Of a stretch of DNA of 52,735 bases, positions 17,563 through 27,569 are shown one piece after another (the first letter of the stretch is position 1; every line of letters starts with the position of its first letter). The notes below the pieces were generated by a model. That model had not been told where the DNA came from and made no database searches. It was given only the letters and a program-made list of their open reading frames with translations. The position numbers were made by a program, and so were the translations under genes. The stretch lies in contig CAAGRQ010000132.1 of NCBI GenBank assembly GCA_900772705.1, forward strand, positions 1 to 52,735. Direction: 5' to 3'. The stretch is from Clostridia bacterium. GTDB taxonomy: Bacteria > Bacillota > Clostridia > Oscillospirales > Acutalibacteraceae.

Positions 17563-17931
17563 TCAATCGTTTTCTTCAATATGCTCCAGACCCATAGCAA
17601 TAATGGTGCGTACATGGTCATCGGAGAGAGAATAGAAAACGGACTTTCCCTCTCGCCTGCTCTTTACAAGTTTATTTGCCTTGAGTATTCTGAGTTGGTG
17701 CGATATGGCAGACTGCGTCATATTAAGCGCATTTGCAAGGTCGCACACACAAACCTCCGCCTCAAAAAGAACGAACAAAATTCTTATTCTCGTTGAGTCG
17801 CCGAACACCTTAAACAGTTCCGACAAATCGTATAATTCTGTCTCGGCAGGCATTTTTTCATTAACGATTTTCAGCAGATTTTCATGGATGCAATTATCCT
17901 CACAGCAATCTGCCGTCTTATTTTCCGACAT
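17563..17931 (-). CDS. ArsR/SmtB-family metal-sensing repressor
   Basis: Dimeric winged-helix repressor released from DNA by metal, 122 residues. Both classical metal sites are intact. The alpha-3N site has N-terminal cysteines C9, C10 and C14 with C61 and C63 in EVCVCDL, as in CadC. The alpha-5 site has D104, H106, H117 and E120, the same numbering as Synechococcus SmtB. The recognition helix is MTQSAISHQLRILK. An AGGGGG site precedes the ATG. It lies 26 bases after leuS and 22 before the leucine-rich-repeat gene. No metal pump or metallothionein is in the window, so the target is not obvious. Confidence 0.92.
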   Translation of the reverse strand: MSENKTADCCEDNCIHENLLKIVNEKMPAETELYDLSELFKVFGDSTRIRILFVLFEAEVCVCDLANALNMTQSAISHQLRILKANKLVKSRREGKSVFYSLSDDHVRTIIAMGLEHIEEND

Positions 17932-17957
17932 ATATATTCCCCCTATACAAAGCCTTT

Positions 17958-20366
17958 TTACATGGCAACAAAATTAACAAGTTTACCGGGAACATATATT
18001 TCTTTCTTTATTTCCTTACCGTCGAGAAGTTCCGCAATCTTAGCGTCTGCCTTAGCTGCGGCGAGAACTTCATCTTTAGGCATATCCACGGGAACGGTAA
18101 GTTTTGAACGAACCTTGCCCATAACCTGAATAACTATCTCAACGCTGTTTTCCTTAGTCTTTTCCTCATCATAGGTCGGCCACTGAGCCTCGTTTACCAT
18201 ACCGCCGAAGTTCATAACCTGCCACATTTCCTCCGTAACATGAGGAGCAAACGGATTGAGAAGAATCGTAAGAGTTTTAAGTTCAGCCTTGTTGCAACCC
18301 TTTTGTGAGAACTCGTTTACGAGAGTCATCATAGATGCGATAGCGGTATTTGCCTTAAGATTATCAATATCGTAAGTAACCTTTTTAATCGTCTTATGCA
18401 TAAGAGCCTCATGCTCGGGTGAATACTCGTCGCCGTCTTTCACCTTTTCCTGAAGATTCCAGTACTTTTCGATAAATCTCTTACAGCCCTTAATTGAATC
18501 GGAATTCCACGGAGCGGCTTTTTCAAAATCGCCGATGAACATTTCATAAAGACGCATCGTGTCTGCGCCGTAGGTGTCTACGATTTCGTCGGGGTTAACG
18601 ACATTGCCTCTGGACTTCGACATTTTCTCGCCGTTTTCGCCGAGAATCATACCGTGTGAAGTTCTCTTTTTATATGGCTCCGAAGTGGGAACAACGCCGA
18701 TGTCATAAAGGAATTTATGCCAAAATCTCGAATAAAGGAGGTGAAGAGTCGTATGCTCCATACCGCCGTTGTACCAATCAACAGGCGTCCAATACTCTGC
18801 GGCTTCCTTAGAAATAAGTTCCTTATCGTTATGCGGGTCGCAATATCTGAGGAAGTACCATGACGAACCTGCCCACTGAGGCATGGTGTCGGTCTCTCTC
18901 TTTGCCGGACCACCGCAGCACGGACAGGTTGTATTAACCCAATCGGTCATTTTTGCAAGCGGAGATTCGCCGGTATCTGTAGGCTCATAGGACTCTACAT
19001 TAGGCAGAGTAAGCGGAAGTTCGCTCTCGTCAAGCGGTACATAGCCGCACTTTTCGCACTTAACAATCGGGATAGGCTCGCCCCAATATCTCTGGCGTGA
19101 GAATACCCAGTCACGAAGTTTGAAGTTAACCTTTTCGTGACCCTTGCCCTCTTTTGTAAGCCACTCGGTAATTGCCTTTTTAGCCTCCTCAACGCTCATA
19201 CCGGTAAGGAAAGAGGAGTTAGTCATAACACCGGTAGCGCAGTCGGTAAACGCCTCGTTTTCTACGCCGACCTCACTGCCCTTAACTACCTCTATAATAG
19301 GAAGATTAAACTTCTTAGCAAATTCCCAGTCACGGGTATCGTGAGCAGGTACAGCCATAATGGCACCCGTACCGTAGGACACGAGTACATAGTCGGAAAT
19401 AAAGATAGGAATTTCGGTATCGTTTACGGGATTAATACCCATTACGCCCTCAAGTTTAACGCCTGTCTTTTCCTTATTAAGTTCCGTACGCTCAAAATCC
19501 GATTTATGAGCGGCTTCGTCCTGATACTTACGAACCTCGTCAAGATTTGTAATCTTATCTGCCCACTTTTCAATCAGCGGATGCTCGGGAGAAATAACCA
19601 TATATGTTGCGCCGAAAAGAGTGTCGGGACGGGTGGTATATACCGTAAGGGTATCACCGAGAGTTGTACCGAAATCAACCTCCGCACCGGTAGAACGACC
19701 TATCCAGTTACGCTGCTGAGTCTTAACTCTCTCAATAAAATCAACATCGTCCAAATCCTTAACAAGTCTGTCTGCATATGCTGTAATTTTAAGCATCCAC
19801 TGGCTCTGATTTTTGCGGATAACCTCACTGCCGCAACGCTCGCAAACGCCGTTTACAACTTCCTCGTTTGCAAGAACGCACTTACACGAGGTGCACCAGT
19901 TTACCGCCATTTCTTTCTTATATGCAAGACCCTTCTTGTAAAGCTGAAGGAAAATCCACTGAGTCCACTTATAATATGACGGGTCGGTGGTATTAATCTC
20001 TCTCGTCCAGTCAAAACTGAAGCCGAGTGACTGAAGTTGCTCCTTAAAGTGAGCCACATTCTCCTTTGTTACCTCTGCGGGGTGAATATGGTTTTTAATC
20101 GCAAAGTTCTCGGTAGGCAGACCGAATGCATCCCAGCCCATGGGATAAAGAACATTATAGCCCTCAAGTCTTTTCTTTCTTGCAACAATATCGAGCGCCG
20201 TATATGAACGTGGGTGACCTACGTGAAGTCCCTGTCCGCTCGGGTACGGAAACTCAACAAGGCAGTAATACTTCGGCAATGTGAAATCCTGCTTTGCCGC
20301 AAATGTATTTTGTGAATACCACACATTCTGCCACTTTGATTCAATCTGCTTAAAATTATATTCCAT
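17958..20366 (-). CDS. leuS: leucyl-tRNA synthetase
   Basis: Charges tRNA-Leu. 802 residues, normal for bacteria. The HIGH-type motif reads HVGH within [16 protein letters not shown]. The zinc-site cysteines CTSCKC...CERCG, the CP1 editing domain ([18 protein letters not shown]) and KMSKS ([12 protein letters not shown]) are all present. A strong TAGGAGG site precedes the ATG. It closes the yhbY-nadD-yqeK-rsfS-leuS run. There is no space for a T-box leader, so leucine control, if any, acts elsewhere. Confidence 0.98.
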   Translation of the reverse strand: MEYNFKQIESKWQNVWYSQNTFAAKQDFTLPKYYCLVEFPYPSGQGLHVGHPRSYTALDIVARKKRLEGYNVLYPMGWDAFGLPTENFAIKNHIHPAEVTKENVAHFKEQLQSLGFSFDWTREINTTDPSYYKWTQWIFLQLYKKGLAYKKEMAVNWCTSCKCVLANEEVVNGVCERCGSEVIRKNQSQWMLKITAYADRLVKDLDDVDFIERVKTQQRNWIGRSTGAEVDFGTTLGDTLTVYTTRPDTLFGATYMVISPEHPLIEKWADKITNLDEVRKYQDEAAHKSDFERTELNKEKTGVKLEGVMGINPVNDTEIPIFISDYVLVSYGTGAIMAVPAHDTRDWEFAKKFNLPIIEVVKGSEVGVENEAFTDCATGVMTNSSFLTGMSVEEAKKAITEWLTKEGKGHEKVNFKLRDWVFSRQRYWGEPIPIVKCEKCGYVPLDESELPLTLPNVESYEPTDTGESPLAKMTDWVNTTCPCCGGPAKRETDTMPQWAGSSWYFLRYCDPHNDKELISKEAAEYWTPVDWYNGGMEHTTLHLLYSRFWHKFLYDIGVVPTSEPYKKRTSHGMILGENGEKMSKSRGNVVNPDEIVDTYGADTMRLYEMFIGDFEKAAPWNSDSIKGCKRFIEKYWNLQEKVKDGDEYSPEHEALMHKTIKKVTYDIDNLKANTAIASMMTLVNEFSQKGCNKAELKTLTILLNPFAPHVTEEMWQVMNFGGMVNEAQWPTYDEEKTKENSVEIVIQVMGKVRSKLTVPVDMPKDEVLAAAKADAKIAELLDGKEIKKEIYVPGKLVNFVAM

Positions 20367-20391
20367 TACCTTTTCCTCCTAAGTAAATCTC

Positions 20392-20757
20392 TTAATCCTT
20401 TACAATAATATCGTCTATATCAACCTTTTCGCCGTCCTCCCACAGACGCTCGATTTGATAAAACCCACGCTGCTGCTTTAGGAGAATGTGAATAACCGTT
20501 CCGATATAATCAAGGCAAACCCACTCGCTTCTCTCGCCCTCTGTATGGTGCGGCTCATAACCTGCCTCGGAGAGTTTATATTCGACCTCGTCAGCCATAG
20601 CCTTGAGTTGAGTATTTGAGTTAGCCGTTGCAATTACAAAATAATCGGTAAGCACCGTAATATCCGATACTTTAATTACTTCTATGTCCTCGCCTCTTTT
20701 GCTGTCCATCGCCTTAACGGCAATTTTTGCAATGTCCAAATAATTATCCTTCGTCAT
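20392..20757 (-). CDS. rsfS: ribosomal silencing factor RsfS
   Basis: Binds ribosomal protein L14 and blocks subunit joining when nutrients are low. 121 residues with the Iojap-family signatures (DYFVIATANSNTQLKAMADEV, SEWVCLDYIGTVIHIL). Its start overlaps the yqeK stop by four bases (ATGA). Confidence 0.94.
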   Translation of the reverse strand: MTKDNYLDIAKIAVKAMDSKRGEDIEVIKVSDITVLTDYFVIATANSNTQLKAMADEVEYKLSEAGYEPHHTEGERSEWVCLDYIGTVIHILLKQQRGFYQIERLWEDGEKVDIDDIIVKD

Positions 20758-21332
20758 ATAATTCCACTTTCTGCTTTTATTTTACCGAGCGCCCAATTAT
20801 AGCAGTTAAGGGTGTCGGGATGTATAATTTCCTGCCTTTTTACCAAATCGGTGATTGTAAATTTCAGTGCGTAAAGCATAGCCTCAAGCAATGATTTGTC
20901 CGCAAGCGTTCTGACATATTCCACATCGTTATAACTTCGCTCCGCACTCGTTAAATCCGCCAGATATATCACCATATCAAACACGCTCATATTATCTCTG
21001 CCCGTGGTATGATACCTTATCCCCGAGAGTATTTCCTCATCGGTAATGCCGAGTTCTCTTTTTACATACTCGGCTCCCGAGATTTGATGATACACCAATT
21101 TATTACTTTTTTCAAGAGCAGAGGGGGAGAGATGCATATATTTTTCCTGTTCGTCGTACGGCATTTCCTTTGTTATATCATGCAAAATGCCTGCAAGATA
21201 TGCCTTGTCGGGGTCTGCACCGTTAAGAAGTGCAAGTTCTCTCGCTCTCTTTGCCACATTCATTGAATGAATAAATCTGTGTTCGGAGAGGCGTTCTTTA
21301 ATCAAATTTTCGTACTTTTCAAAATCATACAT
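20754..21332 (-). CDS. yqeK: YqeK-type HD-domain hydrolase
   Basis: HD-superfamily phosphohydrolase; known members split Ap4A into ADP. 192 residues from the ATG at 21332. The longer frame reads through nadD and is rejected. HD metal residues are visible in HRFIHSMNVAKRA, GILHDITKE and YHTTGRDNMS. It overlaps the nadD end by 8 bases and is preceded by AGGAG. The nadD-yqeK-rsfS order is the standard Firmicutes arrangement. Confidence 0.92.
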   Translation of the reverse strand: MYDFEKYENLIKERLSEHRFIHSMNVAKRARELALLNGADPDKAYLAGILHDITKEMPYDEQEKYMHLSPSALEKSNKLVYHQISGAEYVKRELGITDEEILSGIRYHTTGRDNMSVFDMVIYLADLTSAERSYNDVEYVRTLADKSLLEAMLYALKFTITDLVKRQEIIHPDTLNCYNWALGKIKAESGII

Positions 21333-21918
21333 ATAAGCCGTGCTCCTTAATATATTTTTCCACTCCGTCGGGAACGAGGGAAGAAATATCTTTCTTTGCC
21401 TTAATGCGTGCCCTGATTTGGGACGACGACACTTCGGTAACATCGAAATCGGAAACAATCGAATTTTTCATTTCGGTATGACTGCTCTTATATTCTGATA
21501 ATTCTTTATACCTGTTTATATGTCGGCAAGCGGTAACAACGGTTGCAAGCTTTAATATATCCTCATACCTGTACCACTTATCGAAATATAAATACTGATC
21601 CTCTCCGACGATTAAGTAAAAATCATCATCGGGGTACTTATTCTTCAGATAAACAAGGGTGTCATAAGTATAACTTTTTCCCTCTCGCCTAAACTCGCAG
21701 TCGTCAATCTCAAAGTTATCAAATCCTGATAAAGCAACGGCAAGCATATTTATTCTGTCCGCCTCGCTCGCCAACAGTTCGTCCGTCTTATGCGGCGGAA
21801 TATGAGTCGGGATAAAGATAATCCGATCAAGCCCGAGCGAAGTCATATAGTGCCTTGCCAGAGCGATATGTCCGTTATGCACCGGGTTAAACGCTCCGCC
21901 GAAAATTCCTGTTTTCAT
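21325..21918 (-). CDS. nadD: nicotinate-nucleotide adenylyltransferase
   Basis: Adenylates nicotinic acid mononucleotide in NAD synthesis. 197 residues. The nucleotidyltransferase motifs are clear: GGAFNPVHNGHIALA (HxGH type) at the N-terminus and the SSSQIRARI signature near the C-terminus. It starts one base after the yhbY stop. Confidence 0.96.
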   Translation of the reverse strand: MKTGIFGGAFNPVHNGHIALARHYMTSLGLDRIIFIPTHIPPHKTDELLASEADRINMLAVALSGFDNFEIDDCEFRREGKSYTYDTLVYLKNKYPDDDFYLIVGEDQYLYFDKWYRYEDILKLATVVTACRHINRYKELSEYKSSHTEMKNSIVSDFDVTEVSSSQIRARIKAKKDISSLVPDGVEKYIKEHGLYV

Positions 21919-21919
21919 A

Positions 21920-22366
21920 TCACTTTGTTCTGCTCTGCTTTTTGTTTTTGTCCTTATTCATTCTGTCATAAACGGCATAAGGATTTTTTGCTTCTTTTTC
22001 TCTCTGTCTTTGTCTGAGACCTTTGATTTTTACCTTTTTCTTTGCCTTAGCCTTTGCCGAGCCCGAGCCTCTTTTTTTCTTTTTCTCCGCTATTCTGTCG
22101 GGGTCTGCCTTACGGTAAAGGACTATCACTCCGCCGATAACCTGAATAACCTCCGCCTGCAAAGCCTCTGCCAATTTAGGTGCAAATTGCTTAGGACTCT
22201 CGGGTGCGGTCTCGAGATGAACTCTTATTTTAATCAATTCACGCACATCCAAAGTGTCGTCAATCTGGGTAATAAGGTTATCGGTAATTCCCTCCTTGCC
22301 TATCTGAATAATAGGCTCGAGTGAATTAGCCTTTGCACGCCAAGCGGCTCTTTCCTTTGATGTCAT
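21920..22366 (-). CDS. yhbY: YhbY-type RNA-binding ribosome assembly protein with basic tail
   Basis: CRS1/YhbY (CRM) domain protein associated with 50S precursors. Residues 1-97 match the family (TSKERAAWRAKANSLEPI, IGKEGIT, VIQVIGGVIVLYRK). Single-domain YhbY is about 97 residues, but here a strongly basic tail of about 50 residues (KKKRGSGSAKAKAKKKVKIK and more) follows. The tail probably adds non-specific RNA binding. The start overlaps rdgB by four bases. Confidence 0.92.
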   Translation of the reverse strand: MTSKERAAWRAKANSLEPIIQIGKEGITDNLITQIDDTLDVRELIKIRVHLETAPESPKQFAPKLAEALQAEVIQVIGGVIVLYRKADPDRIAEKKKKRGSGSAKAKAKKKVKIKGLRQRQREKEAKNPYAVYDRMNKDKNKKQSRTK

Positions 22367-22986
22367 AAAATGTTCTCCAATTCCTTAGTAAGTAATCTGA
22401 GGGCTTTACCTCTGTGGGAGATTTTGTCTTTCTCCTCGCCCTCATATTTTCCGAATGATTTTCCGTTTATTATAAACAGCGGGTCATAGCCGAAGCCTGC
22501 GTTTCCGTCACGCTCAAAGCCGATATGTCCGTGGCATTCGCCCCTTACGGTAATCTCTTTTCCGTCGGGGAAAATACAGCAGATAGCGCATACATAATAT
22601 GCCGTGCGTTTTTCTTCTTCAACGCCCTCAAGTTTTTTGAGCAGAAGATTATTATTATCCTCATCGTCTGCGTTCTTTTCGTTATCCACGCATTCTCCGC
22701 CGTGAATTTCTATGTTTGCAAACCGTGCGGAGTATATTCCCGGATAACCGTCAAGATAATCAACGCACAGTCCGCTGTCATCGGCTATGGCAGGCAAGCC
22801 TGTGATTTTGCAGGCGCTTTCTGCCTTTATTTTTGCGTTAGCCTCAAAGGTGTCTCCGTCCTCGACTACCTCGGGCAGAGTTATTCCGAGCATCTTTGCG
22901 GTAACGACATTTATTCCGAGCGGAGCAAGAATTCTCTGCATTTCCGCAAGTTTTTTCATATTATTCGTGGCTAAAATAAAATCCAT
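22363..22986 (-). CDS. rdgB: XTP/dITP pyrophosphatase (RdgB/HAM1)
   Basis: House-cleaning enzyme that removes deaminated purine nucleotides. 207 residues. The N-terminal ILATNNMKKLAEM, the metal/catalytic region ADDSGLCVDYL and the C-terminal GFGYDPLF and SHRGKAL motifs are all present. A short insertion (about 95-108, NADDEDNNN) is unusual but lies in a loop. Start and stop are fused with neighbours (one-base overlap with ftsY, four with yhbY). Confidence 0.95.
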   Translation of the reverse strand: MDFILATNNMKKLAEMQRILAPLGINVVTAKMLGITLPEVVEDGDTFEANAKIKAESACKITGLPAIADDSGLCVDYLDGYPGIYSARFANIEIHGGECVDNEKNADDEDNNNLLLKKLEGVEEEKRTAYYVCAICCIFPDGKEITVRGECHGHIGFERDGNAGFGYDPLFIINGKSFGKYEGEEKDKISHRGKALRLLTKELENIL

Positions 22987-23978
22987 TATTTTTCCTCTTT
23001 CTCCTCGAGTTCGGGGTCATTGCTGTGCATAAATTCCTTAATTGAATCATCCTCGCCGTGAGTGGGAGTCAAGTCGAACATAGCCGAAGCAAACGCTTCT
23101 GCGTCAAACGGCTGTAAATCATCTATCTGCTCGCCGACGCCGATAAATTTAACCGGCACATCAAGTTCGTTATTTATGGCAAGCACAACGCCGCCTCTTG
23201 CGGTTCCGTCAAGTTTTGTAAGAATAATGCCTGTAATGCCTGCCGCTTCCTTAAAGTCCTTTGCCTGATTAACGGCGTTTTGACCCGTGGTTGCGTCAAG
23301 GACAAGCAGCGTCTCACGGCTTGCGTCGGGAAGTTCACGGTCAATAACACGGCTGATTTTATTAAGTTCGTCCATAAGGTTTTTCTTATTATGCAATCTG
23401 CCTGCGGTGTCTATGATAATAACATCGGCATTTTTCGCCTTGCCCGACTGAATGGTATCGTATACAACCGCCGCCGGGTCTGCGCCCTCGCCGTGCTTTA
23501 CAAGCGGAACCTGCGCTCTGTCAGCCCAAACCTGAAGTTGCTCGATAGCACCTGCCCTAAATGTATCCGCAGCACCCAACACAACGCTTCTGCCCATGGA
23601 CTTGAGCCGCATTGCAAGTTTACCGATTGTGGTGGTTTTGCCCACTCCGTTTACGCCGATTACGAGAATAACCGACGGCTTTGTACGAAGTGACAAATAA
23701 CTGCCGCCCCACACTACGCCGGCTACAATGTCCTTTAACGTTTCACGAACATCGGCAACGCTTGTGATATTATCGTTTGCAATCTTTTCTTTAAGGTCGC
23801 CTATTACTCTTTCCGCTGTCGGAAAGCCGACATCGCCCATAATGAGCACTTCTTCAAGTTCGTCAAAAAGTCCATCGGTGATTTTTTCGTGTGACTCGAG
23901 AACGCTGTCAACCTGTGCGGTCATACCCTCTGTTCTCGTCTTTTTTAAGCCTTTTCTTAATTTTTCAAATAATCCCAT
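22986..23978 (-). CDS. ftsY: signal recognition particle receptor FtsY
   Basis: GTPase that docks SRP-ribosome complexes at the membrane. 330 residues. The NG domain is complete: G1 [30 protein letters not shown]. The acidic N-terminal A domain of enterobacterial FtsY is absent, as usual in Firmicutes. It follows smc by 13 bases, a conserved pair. Confidence 0.97.
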   Translation of the reverse strand: MGLFEKLRKGLKKTRTEGMTAQVDSVLESHEKITDGLFDELEEVLIMGDVGFPTAERVIGDLKEKIANDNITSVADVRETLKDIVAGVVWGGSYLSLRTKPSVILVIGVNGVGKTTTIGKLAMRLKSMGRSVVLGAADTFRAGAIEQLQVWADRAQVPLVKHGEGADPAAVVYDTIQSGKAKNADVIIIDTAGRLHNKKNLMDELNKISRVIDRELPDASRETLLVLDATTGQNAVNQAKDFKEAAGITGIILTKLDGTARGGVVLAINNELDVPVKFIGVGEQIDDLQPFDAEAFASAMFDLTPTHGEDDSIKEFMHSNDPELEEKEEK

Positions 23979-23991
23979 ATTTACCTCTTTA

Positions 23992-26900
23992 CTATGCGTC
24001 TAATCCCATTTGAGCGGCAAGTTCGGTCGATTGAAGTTCAAGAAGTTTCGACACTCCCTTTTCCTGCATCGTTACTCCGTACAGCACATCTGCCTCTTCC
24101 ATAGTGCCCCTACGGTGAGTAATTGAGATGAACTGCGTTTTGTCCGTCATACGACGCATATATTTTGCAAATCGCTCGACATTGACATCGTCAAGTGCCG
24201 CCTCAACCTCGTCGTAAATACAAAACGGCGACGGTTGCACCTTAAGCACGCTGAACAAAAGTGCCATTGCGGCAAGCGATTTTTCTCCGCCGGAGAACAG
24301 GTTAATGTTCTGCACCGATTTTCCGGGCGGCTGAATTTTAATTTCAATCGGCGATTCAAGGCAGTTGTTCGGATCCTCGAGTATGAGTTCGCCCTTACCT
24401 CCGCCGAAGAAATCCGAAAAACTTATCTTAAATTCCTCGTTTATCTTCTTAAACTGAGTAAGGAACTTTTCGCTCATAGACGCCGTAAGGTCGGATATGA
24501 TATTGCCGAGTTCTTTCTTTGACGCCTCAATATCGTCAATCTGTTCTTTAAGGAAAGTATATCTTTCGCTCACTTCCTTATATTCTTCGATTGCGCCGAC
24601 ATTAATCGAGCCGAGTCCTCTTATGGCAACCTTAATCTCGTGAAGCCTTTTCTTAGCCGCCGACATATCCTCTATGACTATGCCGAGCATTTCAGCCTCG
24701 GGCTTTGTAAGTTCGTACTGCTCAAAGAGCATATCGCCGAGTTCATCATATTCTTTTTTCATATTATTCTTTCGTTCCTCTAACCTTACAAGGTCGGACG
24801 AAAGTTTTTCCTTGTCCTGAAGTCTTGCCTTTTCGTCGGCTCTGAGTTCATTTGTCTGCTTTTCGAGTTCGTTGCGGCGCTCGATTTCGCTCTGTACCGA
24901 CTCTCCCGCCTCGGCGGCTCTTTTTCTGAGTGCGTCCGCCTGCGACTTAATATCGTTTATTGACAGGAGCAAAGCCTCGTTTTTGGCATTGATTTCGGCG
25001 ATTTCGTCATTAATGGATTTAACCCTGTCGGACTGATTCGCCTTTCTCAGTTCAAGTTCGATAACAGCCTGTCTTGCCGCCTCCGTATCCTTTGTCAGGG
25101 TAACAAGTTCAAGGTTAATGCTTTCTGTTCTCTCACGAATATCGTCACGCTTTTTAATAAGTTCGCTTGCGCCCTCGGAAATCGAGTTGAGTTCGTTTTC
25201 GGTCTCCTCGCTCTCCGCCTTGATTCGCTCGCAGTCCGCCTGAGCCTTTTTGCCTGCCTCCTCAAAGAGGAGAATTCTGCCCTCGCTGTTTTCCTGCTCA
25301 CGAAGCATAGCCGCCTTTTGTGCCTCAAAGGACGAAAGTTTGTCTCCGATAAGTTTATCGTCGCCCTCTGCTCTGATGAGTTCTTCCTTTGCATTTCTCA
25401 AATCGGCATCTGCGCCCTGCAAGTCGGCACCCGCAAGATTAGCCGCCTCAACAGCCTTTTTGAGTTCGAGTTGTGCGCTGTCGAGTTCGTTTTTAATTTC
25501 CCGAGCCTCGTCCTTCAACTGCTCTATAAGGTTTGCACGGGAGAGAACTCCGCTGCCTCTGCCCTTTGAGCCACCCGTCATTGAACCGCCCGGATTGATA
25601 ACCTGACCGTCAAGAGTTACGGTCTTGTATTTATTTTCATATCTCTTAGAAATACCTACTGCACAGTCAATATCCTCAACAATCATAACCCTGCCGAGCA
25701 GATTTTCTATAATATCACGGTACTGCCCATCGCATTCTACAAGATTTGACGCCACATCGACAAAGCCGAAATTATCGTCCAAATTCTTTTCCTGCATAGT
25801 GCGTGGCTTTATTGCGGATATGGGGAGAAATGTTGCTCTGCCGACATTGTTCTGTTTAAGATAAGCGATAGCCCTCTTTGCGTCGCTCTCGGAAGAAACA
25901 ACAATATTCTGCATAGCCGCACCGAGTGCGATTTCAATAGCGGTGGAATATTCGTTATCAACCGTGATAAGTTGCGACAGTGTTCCGTGAATGCCGGAAA
26001 GCGCCTTGTTTTGGCTCTGCTTAAGCACAGCCTTAACCGCTCCCGAAAATCCCTCCATATTCTTTTCAAGGTCGAGAAGAACATTGGCTCTGTCGGTTTT
26101 TTCGCCGTATTTTCTGGAGAGAGAATTTACTTTATCTCTTATCTTCTCCGCAGCCTCGGTCTTGCCCTGAAGTTTAATGCGATAGCCGCCGAGAGAATTT
26201 TCGTACTCGGATATTCTCTCCCTGATAAATTCGAGATTTTTCTCGCTTTCGTCCTTTTGGCTTTTTGTATATTCAATATCCTTTTCCACGCTGTCTATCT
26301 GAGCGGACAAGATATCTTTTCTTGAATTGATTTCCTCTATGGACGAGCTTGCCTGCGATGCTTTAACCTTTGCGTCGCTGAGCTGAAGTGTGAGAGAGGT
26401 GAGTTTTTTATTAAGTTCAAGGGTTTTGTCCGAAATTTCCAAATTTTCGTCCTGCACCTTTGAGAGTTCGCCTGCGACAGCCTCGAGCATAGCCTTTTTC
26501 TCTGCCGACTTTTGCTCATTTTCGTCAATTACCGCCTGCTTTTGCTTAATCTGCTCATATATGCTTTTGCCCGAATCGTCGGCATCGTTTATGTCCGCAG
26601 TAAGACGGGCAACGGTTTCGTTATTATGCTCTACGGTTGCATTAAGAACGGAAGCCTCGCCGTCCTTACGCAAAGCCTCCTCCTCAAAGCCGGAGGCACC
26701 GAGTCTGCTCTGCTCGATTGCAAGATTTATACCTGCAATCTCATTGGCAATACTTTCAAGCCTGTTCTCAAGGTCGAGCAAATCCTTTTCGCAAACCTCG
26801 TACGATGCGTTTGCGGCGTCGATTTTATGCTCCTGCTCACGCAAGTCCACCGTAAACTTATTTATTTTATTAAGCCAAACGCCGATTTCAAGCGTTTTCT

Positions 26901-27564
26901 TTTCGTCGCTGAGCACCAAGAACTTCTGTGCCTTTTCGCTTTGTTTTTTAAGCGGACCGACTCTTCCCTCAAGTTCCGCAAGAATGTCAAGCAGTCGAAC
27001 AAGATTTTCCTGTGCCTGCTCCAGTCTTCTCTCTGCGTCCCGTCTCTTATGGCGAAAGCGTGAAATACCTGCCGCCTCTTCAAATAGTTCTCGTCTGTCC
27101 TCATTTTTTGCGGAAATGATAGAATCAATTTTGCCCTGACCTACCATAGAGTAGCCGTCTGCGCCGAGACCCGTATCCATAAACAGTTCGTGAATATCCT
27201 TGCGGCGAACGCTCTCTCCGTCTATCTTATACTCGCTCTCGCCCGAACGGTAATAGCGGCGGCTGACTGTCACAATATCGCCGTGACCGTCAAGCGAGCC
27301 GTCCGTGTTATCGAGAGTTAAAACGACTTGGGCAAAGCCGAGTGCCTTACGGCTGGAAGTACCGCCGAAAATTACATCCTCCATTTTAGAACCACGAAGC
27401 GACTTTGTGCTCGTTTCGCCGAGAACCCAGCGAACGGCGTCGGAAATATTACTCTTTCCCGAACCGTTAGGTCCCACAACGGCGGTGATACCCTTGCCGA
27501 AGTTTAATTCAGTTTTATCGGGGAATGACTTAAATCCCTGCATTTCTAATGTTCTGAGTAGCAT
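23992..27564 (-). CDS. smc: chromosome segregation protein SMC
   Basis: Condensin ATPase organising the nucleoid, 1190 residues, full length. Walker A is near residue 32 (VGPNGSGKSNISDAVRW). Two long coiled coils flank the hinge (about 510-680, with GSMTGGS). The C-terminal head has the signature LFSGGEKSLAAMALLF and Walker B YDEVEAALDD. scpA and scpB are not in the window. Position downstream of rnc and upstream of ftsY is conserved in Firmicutes. Confidence 0.98.
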   Translation of the reverse strand: MLLRTLEMQGFKSFPDKTELNFGKGITAVVGPNGSGKSNISDAVRWVLGETSTKSLRGSKMEDVIFGGTSSRKALGFAQVVLTLDNTDGSLDGHGDIVTVSRRYYRSGESEYKIDGESVRRKDIHELFMDTGLGADGYSMVGQGKIDSIISAKNEDRRELFEEAAGISRFRHKRRDAERRLEQAQENLVRLLDILAELEGRVGPLKKQSEKAQKFLVLSDEKKTLEIGVWLNKINKFTVDLREQEHKIDAANASYEVCEKDLLDLENRLESIANEIAGINLAIEQSRLGASGFEEEALRKDGEASVLNATVEHNNETVARLTADINDADDSGKSIYEQIKQKQAVIDENEQKSAEKKAMLEAVAGELSKVQDENLEISDKTLELNKKLTSLTLQLSDAKVKASQASSSIEEINSRKDILSAQIDSVEKDIEYTKSQKDESEKNLEFIRERISEYENSLGGYRIKLQGKTEAAEKIRDKVNSLSRKYGEKTDRANVLLDLEKNMEGFSGAVKAVLKQSQNKALSGIHGTLSQLITVDNEYSTAIEIALGAAMQNIVVSSESDAKRAIAYLKQNNVGRATFLPISAIKPRTMQEKNLDDNFGFVDVASNLVECDGQYRDIIENLLGRVMIVEDIDCAVGISKRYENKYKTVTLDGQVINPGGSMTGGSKGRGSGVLSRANLIEQLKDEAREIKNELDSAQLELKKAVEAANLAGADLQGADADLRNAKEELIRAEGDDKLIGDKLSSFEAQKAAMLREQENSEGRILLFEEAGKKAQADCERIKAESEETENELNSISEGASELIKKRDDIRERTESINLELVTLTKDTEAARQAVIELELRKANQSDRVKSINDEIAEINAKNEALLLSINDIKSQADALRKRAAEAGESVQSEIERRNELEKQTNELRADEKARLQDKEKLSSDLVRLEERKNNMKKEYDELGDMLFEQYELTKPEAEMLGIVIEDMSAAKKRLHEIKVAIRGLGSINVGAIEEYKEVSERYTFLKEQIDDIEASKKELGNIISDLTASMSEKFLTQFKKINEEFKISFSDFFGGGKGELILEDPNNCLESPIEIKIQPPGKSVQNINLFSGGEKSLAAMALLFSVLKVQPSPFCIYDEVEAALDDVNVERFAKYMRRMTDKTQFISITHRRGTMEEADVLYGVTMQEKGVSKLLELQSTELAAQMGLDA

Positions 27565-27569
27565 ATTTT

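Noticed and set aside
20367..20391. T-box or leader control for leuS
   Set aside because: Only 25 bases separate rsfS and leuS, too short for any T-box.
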